Below are positions 49,815 to 59,158 of a stretch of 64,000 nt of DNA, piece after piece. The stretch covers positions 1,054,001 through 1,118,000 of the forward strand of contig NZ_JASXSX010000001.1 in assembly GCF_032085515.1 (NCBI RefSeq). The letters run 5' to 3'. The notes below the pieces were generated by a model, which saw nothing but the letters and a program-made list of their open reading frames with translations, searched no databases and was not told where the DNA came from. The number at the start of each line of letters is the position of its first letter. Positions within the stretch are counted from its first letter, which is position 1. This DNA comes from Gleimia hominis. GTDB taxonomy: Bacteria; Actinomycetota; Actinomycetes; Actinomycetales; Actinomycetaceae. The position numbers were made by a program, and so were the translations under genes.

Positions 49815-52800
49815 GTACCGCTGGCCGGGCGCGCGCATAACGTGGATGCCATCCGCGATCCGCTCCTGCATCTGCTCCACGTGTGATACTAGGCCAACGG
49901 TGCGGCCGCTATCACGAATCGCTTCGAGTCCACTCATCACCAGGTCTCGCGTGTACGCGTCGAGCGAGCCGAATCCCTCATCAATAATCATGGACTGGAA
50001 CTCCACGCCACCTGCGGCACTGGACACAACTTCCGCCAACCCGAGTGCTAGCGCGAGGGACGTGTAAAAAGTTTCCCCACCCGACAAAGACAGGGGAGCG
50101 CGATCCGTGTCCGTATTGTAATCGTGGATCGCCAACCCCAACCCCACTTTGCTGCTGCGCGACCCCGGATCCGCCTCCACGCGCGCCAGTGCGTACCGGT
50201 CCGCGGAAAACCGGGCTAAAAACGGGTTCGCGGCCGCGAGCACGTCGTCAAACTGGTTGAGCAGAACCCACGTGGCTAACGGCACCCGGTTCCCGGCGTC
50301 GCTCGTGTCCCCATTCGCAATCCGCGCGAACAAACGCACCGTCTGGGTCTGCGTCAACTCGCGGCGCAGTGCCTGCCATTCTTCGCGCCAACTTTGCAGC
50401 TCAACTGCACCCCGGTGCGCGCGGTCCGCCGCGGTGGCCGCCGCATCTTGGGCTGCCTCCTGCTTGTCCTTACACGCTTGCGCAACGCGCGCGAGCGCCT
50501 GCGAATCCGGGAGCACGCACTCGCGCACCCCCGAGGTTTCCAACTGGTCCAACTCCTGGGTGCATGCGCGCACGTTCAGTTCGAACTCGTTGATCCGCGC
50601 CTCCAAATCCTCGCTGTCCGCAGTGCTTAGGGACGCATCCTGTACGGATTTAGCGGTGTCAAAAACACTTTCCGCAACGGCGCGCCGCATTTGCGCGGAC
50701 GCGTTCTCAAACGAGTGTTGCCCATGGTGGACCTCGTCGATTGCCCGCTGCAAGTCCCGCACCTGCTGGCCAGCCAAGCGGACCGCGTCAATGTGCGCAC
50801 AAACGCTGTCAAATGGGCCGCGCGCACCCCGCACAGCCGCTTCGTTTTCGGCAATGCCGCGGCTCATTTCTTCGATGCGTTCCGCTAACGCTTCGAGTTG
50901 TTCCTCGTGGTGCACCCGCCGGTCCGCTAAGCGTTCCTGCTTCCCCGTTATGCGCGTGAGCTCTTCCGACAGGGCCGCTAACTGCGTGCCGGCGTTGCGT
51001 GCGGCCTCCCACAGTTCTTGCGCGCGCCCGCGCGCCTGCTCAAGTGCGTCGGCAGAATCACCCGCCACCTGATTCAAATCCGCAATCCGCTTAGTAATCT
51101 GCTCATGTTCGCTTCGTGCCTTCCCAAACGCCGATGTAGCTTTCGACGACGCGTCCGCGGCCTCCTGCAGATCCGAAGGAGAAACGACCAGGCGTTCACC
51201 AGTTACCGGAGCGGGATGCTCGGTTGCACCGCACACCGGGCAAGGCAACCCGTCTTTCAAGTACCCAGACAGAGCTAACGCAGAGTCCGCCAGCCACTTA
51301 TTGCGCAGCTGTTCATACTCTTGCCGCGCCCGGTCATCTTCATGGGCGGTGCGCGATACCTTATCGGCCGCATCTTGTAACTGTGGGATCATCTGCTGCA
51401 CCTCGCGTGCCGCCCGCAAGCGGTCGTCGAGTTGATTGCGCTTGGCCTCGCGCTGTTCAATCGCTTCCGACTCGGTTCGGGCCTGCTCCATTTGCGTTTT
51501 AATCTGCTCAATCTGCGGGGGAATAGCGTCTAGCTCACGCTGATCCGCCTGCATTTGTTCGCGTCTGCGTTCAGCCTGTTCCCGGGCATCTGCCAGGCGT
51601 TCGCGCAACTGCTCTAACTGTGCTTCGTGTTCGGCGGCGTCTTCTAACCGCGTGAGCTCTTGCGCAAAGCTTTGATAAAGAGGGTCTAGAGTCTCGCTAT
51701 TTGGCAGTTCAGCTTCCGTGGTATTTTCTGCCTGGCCGCGTTCTAGCAAGGAGTGGCCGTTCTCACCGTCGCTCGCGTGCAAGTAGTCGCCGCGCTCCTC
51801 GGCGCACTCGCGCGCGTATTTGCCCACCGCGTCGATCAGTGCTGCGCTGGTTTGCGTGCCTTCCTTCCCACTGGTTTTGAAGGCCGGCAAATCCGCTAGG
51901 TGCGGGGCAGAAGCGAGCGTGCTGTGCACGGAACTCAAGTGGGTGTTCGCGCGTGTAAGCTCGCTCTGTGCCGCCTTTGCCTGTTCAATATGAGGCACAA
52001 TCGCCCGCGCTGTCCGCGCCCGGTTCAGCGTCTGCCGGCACTGCTCAATCTCGGTCTCGCGCGCACGCAGGCTGTTTAACTCGCGCTCCAACTCATCGGC
52101 GCGTGCCCGAGAGCGCTGGAGGGCACGCACCTGCTCGAGCGTGAACGCGGCCTCCCGATAATTCTCCCGCGCCCGCTCGCGGGCAGTTGCGCGCGCCTGA
52201 GCCGCTATCTCTAACTGTTCTTGGTGCGCCAATAGCCGCTCGTGCGCAGCATCGAAGTCTTCTTTCTCAAGTGCCTGCGCAAGCGCCGCATCCTCCCCGT
52301 CATGAATATGCACGGCGAGGGTAACTAAGCGGTCTGCCCGCTGCTGTGTTTGCCGATTTGCCTCATGCGCCTTATCCAACAGCAGTTTTGTGAACGTTTC
52401 GAACGAGCGGGTGCGGAAAATGTCAGCCAGTAACTCTTTGCGTTGCAGGGAGGAAGCGCGGATAAATTGCGCGAATTTCCCCTGAGGTAAGATCACTGTT
52501 TGCAAAAACTGGTCAAGACCCAGCCCAACTACGTGCGCAACCTGCTCATCAACTTCTCGCTTACGGGACGCGAGCGTCTCCCGGCCCACTACCTGCCCAT
52601 CCACGAGCGTGAGTTTCGACAAAAAACTACTCGCAGGGGTCAAACTTTTGCGCCCTGGCTTGTGGTACGCAGGGGTACGCACCACCTCAAACACCCCGTG
52701 CGGTGTTTCGAACCGCAGCTGCACCAGTGTCTTCGTGTCTGGATCCGCGTAGGTTGACCGCAACCGTGAGTTAGAAGACGTGTTCTGCCCTGCAACCTCA

Positions 52801-52961
52801 CCATAGAGCGCGTACGTGATCGCATCTATGATGGTGGACTTACCCGTCCCCGTGTTGCCGCGCAGCAAGTAGATTCCACTGGCTTCAAACCCGGTGAAGT
52901 CAATCGTGTGCTCGTTTGGAAACGGTCCGAGCGCACTGAACTTCAACTCAAGCAGACGCAT
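49791..52961 (-). CDS. sbcC: Exonuclease subunit SbcC (Rad50-like)
   Basis: This 1056-residue SMC-like ATPase has YLLRGNTGTGKSTIIDAITYALYG (Walker A), a long coiled coil with a zinc-hook DGLPCPVCGATEHPAP (CxxC) at the middle, ABC signature LSLSGGETFYTSLALAL, Walker B MIIDEGFGSLD and VGLVSHVEQM. The ATG at 52961 has AGAGGAAC upstream and overlaps sbcD by 14 bases. With SbcD it makes the Mre11-Rad50-type nuclease that processes hairpins and blocked ends. Confidence 0.94.
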   Translation of the reverse strand: MRLLELKFSALGPFPNEHTIDFTGFEASGIYLLRGNTGTGKSTIIDAITYALYGEVAGQNTSSNSRLRSTYADPDTKTLVQLRFETPHGVFEVVRTPAYHKPGRKSLTPASSFLSKLTLVDGQVVGRETLASRKREVDEQVAHVVGLGLDQFLQTVILPQGKFAQFIRASSLQRKELLADIFRTRSFETFTKLLLDKAHEANRQTQQRADRLVTLAVHIHDGEDAALAQALEKEDFDAAHERLLAHQEQLEIAAQARATARERARENYREAAFTLEQVRALQRSRARADELERELNSLRARETEIEQCRQTLNRARTARAIVPHIEQAKAAQSELTRANTHLSSVHSTLASAPHLADLPAFKTSGKEGTQTSAALIDAVGKYARECAEERGDYLHASDGENGHSLLERGQAENTTEAELPNSETLDPLYQSFAQELTRLEDAAEHEAQLEQLRERLADAREQAERRREQMQADQRELDAIPPQIEQIKTQMEQARTESEAIEQREAKRNQLDDRLRAAREVQQMIPQLQDAADKVSRTAHEDDRARQEYEQLRNKWLADSALALSGYLKDGLPCPVCGATEHPAPVTGERLVVSPSDLQEAADASSKATSAFGKARSEHEQITKRIADLNQVAGDSADALEQARGRAQELWEAARNAGTQLAALSEELTRITGKQERLADRRVHHEEQLEALAERIEEMSRGIAENEAAVRGARGPFDSVCAHIDAVRLAGQQVRDLQRAIDEVHHGQHSFENASAQMRRAVAESVFDTAKSVQDASLSTADSEDLEARINEFELNVRACTQELDQLETSGVRECVLPDSQALARVAQACKDKQEAAQDAAATAADRAHRGAVELQSWREEWQALRRELTQTQTVRLFARIANGDTSDAGNRVPLATWVLLNQFDDVLAAANPFLARFSADRYALARVEADPGSRSSKVGLGLAIHDYNTDTDRAPLSLSGGETFYTSLALALGLAEVVSSAAGGVEFQSMIIDEGFGSLDAYTRDLVMSGLEAIRDSGRTVGLVSHVEQMQERIADGIHVMRAPGQRYSTLKVYA

Positions 52962-54105
52962 TATGTTCCTCTTTTCGTACTTGCTCCCACGTGTCTCGAA
53001 CCAGAATCCGCTCGGACGGGGAGAGGTTTCGGTCCAAAGTCGTTTCAAAGAACGCTGCTACCAGGTCCGTTGGGTCCAGGTTGCGGCGCTGCGGCGCCTG
53101 ATCTACCGGTACCGTACCTGTGTGGCGCACCACCAGTGCAGTTTCGAACCGGTTCTTAACCTGCTCGTACGCGCGTTCGGGGCGGATCGGGTCGGTTAAC
53201 TCAATGGAATAGAACGCGTTTGAAACTACCGGCTGATTCAAAACCTCCTGTAGGGAGCCACGCAAGTTCACCAATTGGTACGGCTGAGGGACGGGCACGG
53301 TACGAATCGACACGTCTTTGCCGGTAACTGTCACGATAGTGGTGGAATGGGCGTAGTTCGCCTCAGAGAACGAGTACGGAAGCGGGGTGCCGCAGTAGCG
53401 GATTGGCGTGCCGCCGGCGTGCAGCTGCTGGGCGCGGTGCAGGTGCCCTGCCGCTACGTACGCCAACTGGGAGGCGGGCGCATTGCTGCCCATTCGGGCG
53501 AACGTTTCCGGGTAGCTCGCTTGCGAACCACCCACCGCGATGTCACGTTCGGACTCACTGGTTTTACTGCCCGCCACGAACGCGTGCACCATCGCGATCC
53601 CAACTCCACCGCGGGCCGACAGATCCGCGTCAATGCGCCGCAGAGCAGCTGCCATCACATCGTCGTGGGTGCGCGGCAACGGTTCGTCTAATGAGGGTGC
53701 CAGTTCGAAACGTGCCTCATCGGGTTCTAAAAACGGAACCGGGTACACGTGCACGTCACCGAACGAAACCGGGGTCCCCACCTGGGCACAGCGAATAAAC
53801 ACGCGCACCCGGTCCGTGTACAGACTCGACCCGTACCCCAACCGCACGGGCGCGTCGTGATTTCCAGAGATCATCACCACCTGGGTCAGTTCCGCCAGCC
53901 GCCGCAGCGTATCCTCAAGCAACACCATCGCCGATTGCGGTGCGATCGCCCGGTCAAACACGTCCCCGGCCAACAAAACCGCGTCGGGCCGCTCGTGAGT
54001 GACCAGGTCGACGAAGTGGTCTAAAAACTGCTCTTGAAAGCTCTGCAGCGGATAGTTCGCAAGCGTGCGGCCCAAATGCCAATCAGACGTGTGGATAAAC
54101 TTCAT
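52948..54105 (-). CDS. sbcD: Exonuclease subunit SbcD (Mre11-like)
   Basis: The 385-residue metallophosphoesterase has FIHTSDWHLGRTL, AVLLAGDVFDRA, VMISGNHDAPVRLG, VAAGHLH and RYCGTPLPYSFSE, the Mre11/SbcD motifs binding two metals. It precedes sbcC in one operon with overlapping reading frames. Its start is seven bases upstream of the phosphatase gene stop. Confidence 0.94.
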   Translation of the reverse strand: MKFIHTSDWHLGRTLANYPLQSFQEQFLDHFVDLVTHERPDAVLLAGDVFDRAIAPQSAMVLLEDTLRRLAELTQVVMISGNHDAPVRLGYGSSLYTDRVRVFIRCAQVGTPVSFGDVHVYPVPFLEPDEARFELAPSLDEPLPRTHDDVMAAALRRIDADLSARGGVGIAMVHAFVAGSKTSESERDIAVGGSQASYPETFARMGSNAPASQLAYVAAGHLHRAQQLHAGGTPIRYCGTPLPYSFSEANYAHSTTIVTVTGKDVSIRTVPVPQPYQLVNLRGSLQEVLNQPVVSNAFYSIELTDPIRPERAYEQVKNRFETALVVRHTGTVPVDQAPQRRNLDPTDLVAAFFETTLDRNLSPSERILVRDTWEQVRKEEHNASA

Positions 54106-54112
54106 CGCCAGC

Positions 54113-54916
54113 CTACTGTGGCTCGGGCCAGTTCAGAATGCTCAACACTTCGTCGTGGAAGTGGCCGTTGGACGACAGGGCAGTGCCACCCCACGGGCCG
54201 TCATCACCGAGTAAGGACGTGAACACGCCACCGGCTTCTTGCACCACCGCCACCGGTGCGGCCATGTCGTAGGCCTCCAACTTCGGGTCCAGAGCAAAAT
54301 CAACCGCCCCTTCCGCCACAAGCATGTGAGACCAAAAATCACCGTAGGCCCGGGTGCGGGCCGTGCGCTGCGTGAGCGCGTTGAACTCTTCGAACCGCCC
54401 GGCTTTGCGCCAGTTGTCAAGGGAAGCATAAGACAGGGAAGCGTCCTCTAACCGGTCCACATTGGACACGTGGATTTGCTTGCCCCGCAGCAGGGATGTC
54501 CCCGTGTACGCCCCCTGTCCTTTCGCTGCCCACCAGCGCCGCCCCAGCGCGGGCGCGGACACGACCCCCACTACGACGTCCCCGTCCTCAACCAGGCTAA
54601 TTAGCGTGGCCCACACGGGCACGCCGCGAACAAAGTTCTTTGTGCCATCGATCGGGTCAATCACCCACACGCGCGTGGAACGACCGGTTGTGCCCATTTC
54701 TTCGCCGTACACGCTGTCGCGCGAACGGGCGGTGGATAGTTGCCGGCGGATCGTCTCTTCTGTTTGCCGATCCGCAACCGTGACGGGGGAGTGGTCGGAT
54801 TTTTCTTCCACCCGCAGGTCGGGTGATTGGAAATAGGATGTGGTGACGCTATCCGCCTGGTCTGCCAGCACGTGCGCCAACCGCAGGTCGTCGTTGTACA
54901 GGTTGCGCTGATTCAT
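54113..54916 (-). CDS. hisN: Inositol-monophosphatase-family phosphatase, probable histidinol-phosphatase
   Basis: The 267-residue IMPase-fold enzyme has YGEEMGTT (metal Glu), WVIDPIDGTKNFVRGVPVW (DPxDGTxxF), and YDMAAPVAVVQEAGGVFTSL. Actinobacterial members of this type act as histidinol-phosphate phosphatases in histidine synthesis, hence the symbol. Substrate cannot be proved from sequence. The start is ATG 54916. Confidence 0.8.
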   Translation of the reverse strand: MNQRNLYNDDLRLAHVLADQADSVTTSYFQSPDLRVEEKSDHSPVTVADRQTEETIRRQLSTARSRDSVYGEEMGTTGRSTRVWVIDPIDGTKNFVRGVPVWATLISLVEDGDVVVGVVSAPALGRRWWAAKGQGAYTGTSLLRGKQIHVSNVDRLEDASLSYASLDNWRKAGRFEEFNALTQRTARTRAYGDFWSHMLVAEGAVDFALDPKLEAYDMAAPVAVVQEAGGVFTSLLGDDGPWGGTALSSNGHFHDEVLSILNWPEPQ

Positions 54917-54982
54917 ACTCTCTACGCTACCGGACTACGTGCCGATTCCGGCTAGTTTGCCCCTAGTTGCCCGTGCCGCGTG

Positions 54983-56029
54983 TCAGTTCTCCCACGGGTT
55001 CTCTTGTGCTTTCTTGAGGGATTCGAGCAGTCGGCGCACGGACGCCACGCGCACGGCCCGCATACGCTGCTCCTCTTGCGTAGGCGCTTGGGTGATCCAC
55101 TGGTCTAACCCGCATTCGGGGGCGCCCACCCGGTGGTCACATCCGCGTGGGCAGTTACTGGTTGCGGCGTCGAGGTCCGCGAACGCTCGAATCACGTCCG
55201 CGGGGTCCACGTGTGCTAAGCCGAACCCACGCACCCCGGGGGTGTCGATCACGAGGCCGGATGGGGCAAGTGGGAACGCAACCACGTTCGTGGACGTGTG
55301 CCTGCCCCGCCCGGTAACCGCGTTAACGTCCCCGGTTTGCCGCTGCGCCTGCGGTACTAACGCGTTGATGAGGGTGGATTTCCCCACGCCGGAATGGCCG
55401 ATAAAAACCGACACGTGGGTGGCAAGACGCTGACGCAACTGTTCTATCCCCGCGTGCGTGGGGTGGTGGGTGTCGGTGGATGTTTGCACGGTTTCCACGT
55501 CGAGCGCTTCGCACAGTGCCGCCACGTTGTCCGGGTCCCCCAGATCCGCTTTCGTTAAGCACACAACTGGGGTTAGGCCCGCGTCAAATGCGGCAACTAG
55601 GCAGCGGTCAATGAACCCGGGCCGCACCGGCGGGTCGGCCATCGCGGTTACGAGCACCATTGTGTCAGCATTTGCGACCATTACTTTCTGCGCGTGCGCA
55701 TCCGCGTCTTCACCGCTGCGCCGCAGCGTGGTGGTGCGCGGTTCTACCAGCACGATCCGTCCCAGCGTGTCTTTTCTGCCCGTGAGGTCCCCGGTGAGCC
55801 GCACCCGGTCGCCCGTCACAATCCCTCCGCGCGCAATCTCGCGGGCTTTAACCGCGATCACGCGCTCACCCGTATCCATGTTCACGTGGTAGCGCCCCCG
55901 GTCCACGGCGATCACGCGTCCCAATGGCCGGTCGGAATAGTCTGGGCGTCGCTTAGTGCGCGGCCGGCTGCCCCGCCCCGGGCGTACCCGCACGCGGGGG
56001 TCGTCGGTACCTATATCACGCCGAGACAT
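54983..56029 (-). CDS. rsgA: Small ribosomal subunit assembly GTPase RsgA
   Basis: This 348-residue circularly permuted GTPase has an OB-fold region (GRVIAVDRGRYHVNMDTGERV), then G4 LTKADL, P-loop FIGHSGVGKSTLINALV, DTPGVRGFGL and a C-terminal zinc finger (NCPRGCDHRVGAPECGL). The ATG at 56029 with AGGTGA upstream is chosen over GTG 56035. It overlaps the aroA stop. It acts in 30S maturation. Confidence 0.93.
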   Translation of the reverse strand: MSRRDIGTDDPRVRVRPGRGSRPRTKRRPDYSDRPLGRVIAVDRGRYHVNMDTGERVIAVKAREIARGGIVTGDRVRLTGDLTGRKDTLGRIVLVEPRTTTLRRSGEDADAHAQKVMVANADTMVLVTAMADPPVRPGFIDRCLVAAFDAGLTPVVCLTKADLGDPDNVAALCEALDVETVQTSTDTHHPTHAGIEQLRQRLATHVSVFIGHSGVGKSTLINALVPQAQRQTGDVNAVTGRGRHTSTNVVAFPLAPSGLVIDTPGVRGFGLAHVDPADVIRAFADLDAATSNCPRGCDHRVGAPECGLDQWITQAPTQEEQRMRAVRVASVRRLLESLKKAQENPWEN

Positions 56030-57398
56030 GTTCACCTGCCAGCATCTGCGTCCACATGGTGGGGAAGTGGGCCATAGTTTTCGCGGTGGTCGCGATGTTG
56101 CGCACCTTCGTTCCCGGCACTACCAGGCCGATGATTGCCCCGAACGTAGCCATCCGGTGGTCTGCATACGATTCGACAGTAGTGTTTTCTTTTGGTTCCT
56201 GAGGGAAGATCTTGAGGTAATCAGCTCCCTCTTCTACACCTATACCTAAGCGCTGCAGCTCCTGAGCCAGCGCGTGCAGGCGGTCGGTTTCGTGGCCGCG
56301 CAAATGTGCGATCCCCACCAACGTAGAGGGGGTTTGCGCGAAGGCACACACGGCAGCGAGGGTGGGGACGAGCTCCCCGAACGCGTGCATATCCACCTCA
56401 ATCCCACGCAATTGTTCGCGCTTAGGGCCGTGCACCGTCAGTGTCTGCAGTTGGGCATGGGGGCCTCCCTCAACCTGCACGCGCGCGCCCATGCGTTCAA
56501 AAATGCTCGGCCACTGCACCCCCGCCTGCGTAGTGCGCTCGGGCCACTGCTCGATCGTGACAGTTCCCCCAGTCACCATGGCGGCCGCTAAGAACGGGCC
56601 GGCGTTCGACAGGTCCGGCTCAATCACCGTGTTTAAACCCCGGTAAGGAGTGCGGGGGACCTCAAGAATATTCTTGCGGCACCAAACTGGAACGCCGCGC
56701 CTGCGCATGCAAGCTAGCGTCATGTCTATATGCGCCTTCGACGGGGCCGCGCCAACTAACTCAATGGTCAGGGGCGTTCCCGCACGGTCTTGTGCACTGC
56801 GCGAAGCCGCGGCCGGGGCGATCCGCGGGGCGACTAGCAGCAGAGCAGAGAGGAACTGAGAGGAAGCGCTCGCGTCAATAAGAACGTGGTTTCCGGCAAT
56901 GGGGCCGCAAATGGTGAATGGGAGGCACGCCTCAGACTCAAATTCCACGCGCGCGCCCAGCTGAGTTAACGCATCCAACAGGGGACGGAGGGGGCGAGTC
57001 TGCGCCTGTGGATCCCCAGTGAAGCGCACGGGCACGTTCCCCAGCGCAGCGACCGCAGGTAAGAACCGCATGACGGTACCGGCTAACCCGCAGTCCACTA
57101 CGGTCGGGCGGACAGATGTGAGCGGTGTGATCCGCACGCGCGTGCCCGCAGCCTCAACCTTGGCACCGAGGCCGTGCAGCGCGCGCATGCACAAATCCGT
57201 GTCGCGAGCGCGAAGCACCCCGGTCAGCTCCGAAGACGATTGTGCAAGCGCAGACAAAACCAGTTCGCGGTTCGAAAGTGACTTTGAACCGGGTACTTGC
57301 ACCGGTGCATCCATTGGTGCATGGGCAAATGGTGCGGGCCAGGGATCAGGAAATGCCGACTGGCAGTGCGAGTGCTGCAGGCGGAAACTATTTGTCAA
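56016..57398 (-). CDS. aroA: 3-phosphoshikimate 1-carboxyvinyltransferase (EPSP synthase)
   Basis: The protein has 460 residues from a TTG at 57398. Motifs: VPGSKSLSNRELVLSAL, CGLAGTVMRFLPAVAAL, DPQAQTRPLRPLLDAL, DASASSQFLSALLL, DLSNAGPFLAAAMV, DMHAFGELVPTLAAV and AHLRGHETDRLHAL. The TTG follows AAGGACGTC and overlaps the DoxX stop; it includes the WPAPF block typical of actinobacterial AroA before PGSKS. The ATG at 57314 is the fallback (432 residues) and would lose that block. Confidence 0.92.
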   Translation of the reverse strand: MTNSFRLQHSHCQSAFPDPWPAPFAHAPMDAPVQVPGSKSLSNRELVLSALAQSSSELTGVLRARDTDLCMRALHGLGAKVEAAGTRVRITPLTSVRPTVVDCGLAGTVMRFLPAVAALGNVPVRFTGDPQAQTRPLRPLLDALTQLGARVEFESEACLPFTICGPIAGNHVLIDASASSQFLSALLLVAPRIAPAAASRSAQDRAGTPLTIELVGAAPSKAHIDMTLACMRRRGVPVWCRKNILEVPRTPYRGLNTVIEPDLSNAGPFLAAAMVTGGTVTIEQWPERTTQAGVQWPSIFERMGARVQVEGGPHAQLQTLTVHGPKREQLRGIEVDMHAFGELVPTLAAVCAFAQTPSTLVGIAHLRGHETDRLHALAQELQRLGIGVEEGADYLKIFPQEPKENTTVESYADHRMATFGAIIGLVVPGTKVRNIATTAKTMAHFPTMWTQMLAGEHVSA

Positions 57399-57897
57399 AG
57401 ACGTCCTTAGCGTTCTGCCACGTCTTATTGCGCTCCTCAATCAAGTCGGTGCGGTGCTCACGCCAGTTGCCGAGCTTCCAAGCGGCCGACGGTTCCCCTT
57501 CGCGGTCCGCGGTTGCTAAAAGCACACCGCCCAGCGCGGCCCCGAGGCGCTGCAAGCCACGGTAGTAACCGGCTTTCTCATCGCTGTCTTTAGCTAGAGG
57601 CACGGGGTTTTGAATCATCGCGATTGGAATAGCGGCGGCCGCAAGCACCGTGGCGCACAGGCGGGGGGCTTTACCGATCGCCAACCCGGCGGCAGCAGCT
57701 GCGGTGACCCCACCGGTGACCTGCGCCAGCATCTTCGCATCAGACGCCAACACCGGGGGCAGACCAGCCTTTTCAAGAATCGGCGTGACCTTCTGGAACT
57801 TCTCCACGTGCTTATCCGGGTGGCGGACCGCATCCACCCCATCAACTAGGAACGGCAGAGCAACGAGTGGGCGAGCAACAAGACGCAAGATATTCAT
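57388..57897 (-). CDS. DoxX-family membrane protein
   Basis: The 169-residue protein has an N-terminal segment (LRLVARPLVALPFLVDGVDAVRHP) and two or three hydrophobic stretches (AQVTGGVTAAAAAGLAIG, RLCATVLAAAAIPIAMIQ, RLGAALGGVLLATAD), the DoxX layout. Actinobacterial DoxX proteins have been linked to redox defence. It neighbours the SigH-type redox sigma factor gene on the opposite strand. The ATG at 57897 is used. Confidence 0.75.
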   Translation of the reverse strand: MNILRLVARPLVALPFLVDGVDAVRHPDKHVEKFQKVTPILEKAGLPPVLASDAKMLAQVTGGVTAAAAAGLAIGKAPRLCATVLAAAAIPIAMIQNPVPLAKDSDEKAGYYRGLQRLGAALGGVLLATADREGEPSAAWKLGNWREHRTDLIEERNKTWQNAKDVFDK

Positions 57898-58001
57898 AGT
57901 CCTTATGTTACCGGGGTAATACTTTACGCGCAGGGCTAAAAGGCGGGGAGTTGAAATAATTTCGCCGTCCTAATAGTTAGAACCTAATAGTGAAGCCACG
58001 T

Positions 58002-58598
58002 ATGCTCAAGGTGATGGATAAAGAAAATGAACTGCGCGAAAGGTTCGAGGCGGAGGCACTGCCTCTACTTGACCAACTCTACGGGTCTGCCATGCGCCTA
58101 ACCCGCAATCCTCAAGATGCGCAAGACCTAGTGCAAGACACGTACGTGCGCGCATTCTCCTCATTCCACACCTTCAAACCGGGGACGAACCTGCGGGCGT
58201 GGATGTACCGCATACTGAAAAACACGTTCATAAATAACTACCGCAAGAAACAGCGGCGTCCGCAGCAAACAGACGGGGAGACCGTGGAGGACTGGCAGCT
58301 TTACGAAGCCGCTAACCACCATGCCGTCGGACTGCTGTCGGCCGAAGAGGAAGCGTTGGACTTTCTGCCTGACGATCAGGTAAGACAGGCTCTGGAGGAA
58401 CTGCCGGAAAACTACCGGGAGGCCGTGATCTTAAGTGATATTGACGGGTTTTCGTACAAAGAAATATCGCAGATCATGGATAGTCCAATGGGGACGGTAA
58501 TGTCGCGGATACACCGCGGCCGGGCGTTACTTCGCGAGGCGCTGGCCCAGTACGCGGTAGAGAACAATATTGTGAGTAAGGAGAATGTCGATGCATAA
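58002..58598 (+). CDS. sigH: ECF sigma factor, SigH/SigR type
   Basis: The protein has 198 residues from ATG 58002 (GTG 57990 and ATG 58014 also possible). Region 2: LPLLDQLYGSAMRLTRNPQDAQDLVQDTYVRAF, LRAWMYRILKNTFINNYRKKQRRP; region 4: LPENYREAVILSDIDGFSYKEISQIMDSPMGTVMSRIHRGRALLRE. It is very close in pattern to mycobacterial SigH and streptomycete SigR, which run the thiol-oxidative stress response. The stop overlaps the anti-sigma gene start. Confidence 0.88.
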   Translation: MLKVMDKENELRERFEAEALPLLDQLYGSAMRLTRNPQDAQDLVQDTYVRAFSSFHTFKPGTNLRAWMYRILKNTFINNYRKKQRRPQQTDGETVEDWQLYEAANHHAVGLLSAEEEALDFLPDDQVRQALEELPENYREAVILSDIDGFSYKEISQIMDSPMGTVMSRIHRGRALLREALAQYAVENNIVSKENVDA

Positions 58599-58839
58599 GC
58601 CTTGTTGCTGCGCGGACCTGATCGACTGCCTCGATGCTTTTACCGATGAGGTCCTGGATGAAGTTCGGCGCGCAGAAATTGAACAGCACGTCCTGAACTG
58701 TCCGCACTGCCGCGCGATTATCCGCCGCGAACTTCGGTTGCGACAGCGGGTGCGTGAATGCAACCAGTACTCAGCTCCCGTTCAACTGCGGGCGAAAGTG
58801 ATTATGCGGCTGCGTACGACGCACCTGCAGGCGCGGTAG
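58591..58839 (+). CDS. rshA: Zinc-dependent anti-sigma factor (RshA/RsrA-like)
   Basis: This 82-residue protein has the ZAS motif H-x3-C-x2-C in EIEQHVLNCPHC, plus upstream cysteines (HKPCCCADL). Oxidation of such proteins releases the paired sigma factor. ATG 58591 has AAGGAG eight bases away; the ATG at 58585 is too close to it. The gene overlaps the sigma factor gene by eight bases. Confidence 0.85.
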   Translation: MHKPCCCADLIDCLDAFTDEVLDEVRRAEIEQHVLNCPHCRAIIRRELRLRQRVRECNQYSAPVQLRAKVIMRLRTTHLQAR

Positions 58840-58968
58840 AGGTTCCGTTGGTGAGTGGCGGCGGTGGATAGGCTCACATTCTTTTGGGATTTAGCTTTTC
58901 TTATGCGAAAATGTACGGGTTACGTAACCGCCGCACACCTGTGTGGCACATGATCCGAGGAGATAATT

Positions 58969-59043
58969 ATGAGTAAGCGCGGTCGCAAGCGTCGCGCCCG
59001 TCGTAAGGGCGCCGCGAACCACGGCAAGCGTCCCAACAGCTAG
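58969..59043 (+). CDS. Small ribosomal protein bL37
   Basis: A 24-residue very basic peptide reads MSKRGRKRRARRKGAANHGK and ends RPNS. The [KR]RGRK...NHGKRPN pattern matches the 24-residue bL37 protein of mycobacterial 50S subunits. A strong GAGGAGA site sits five bases before the ATG, and a terminator follows the stop. The gene is too short for routine ORF callers. Its place after a SigH-RshA pair is usual in actinobacteria as far as I recall. Confidence 0.85.
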   Translation: MSKRGRKRRARRKGAANHGKRPNS

Positions 59044-59060
59044 TTACTAGCGTGGGAAAA

Positions 59061-59087
59061 GAGGGGGCTGGTTGTTCCAGCCCCCTC
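59061..59087. terminator. Terminator hairpin between bL37 and the modBC gene
   Basis: GAGGGGGCTGG (59061-59071) pairs perfectly with CCAGCCCCCTC (59077-59087) around a five-base loop. There are four A before it, giving UUUU on the minus strand; the plus side has only UUC. It serves two convergent genes. Confidence 0.82.
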
Positions 59088-59158
59088 TTCGTGTACCTGC
59101 GCTTACCACTAAGTATTCATTTCTACTTTGGAGCCAAACCCGGACGCAATGCGCTGCG

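Noticed and set aside
57940..58001. SigH-type autoregulatory promoter (GGAAT and GTT elements) before sigH
   Set aside because: GGAGT-like and GTT-like elements are present but their spacing does not fit.
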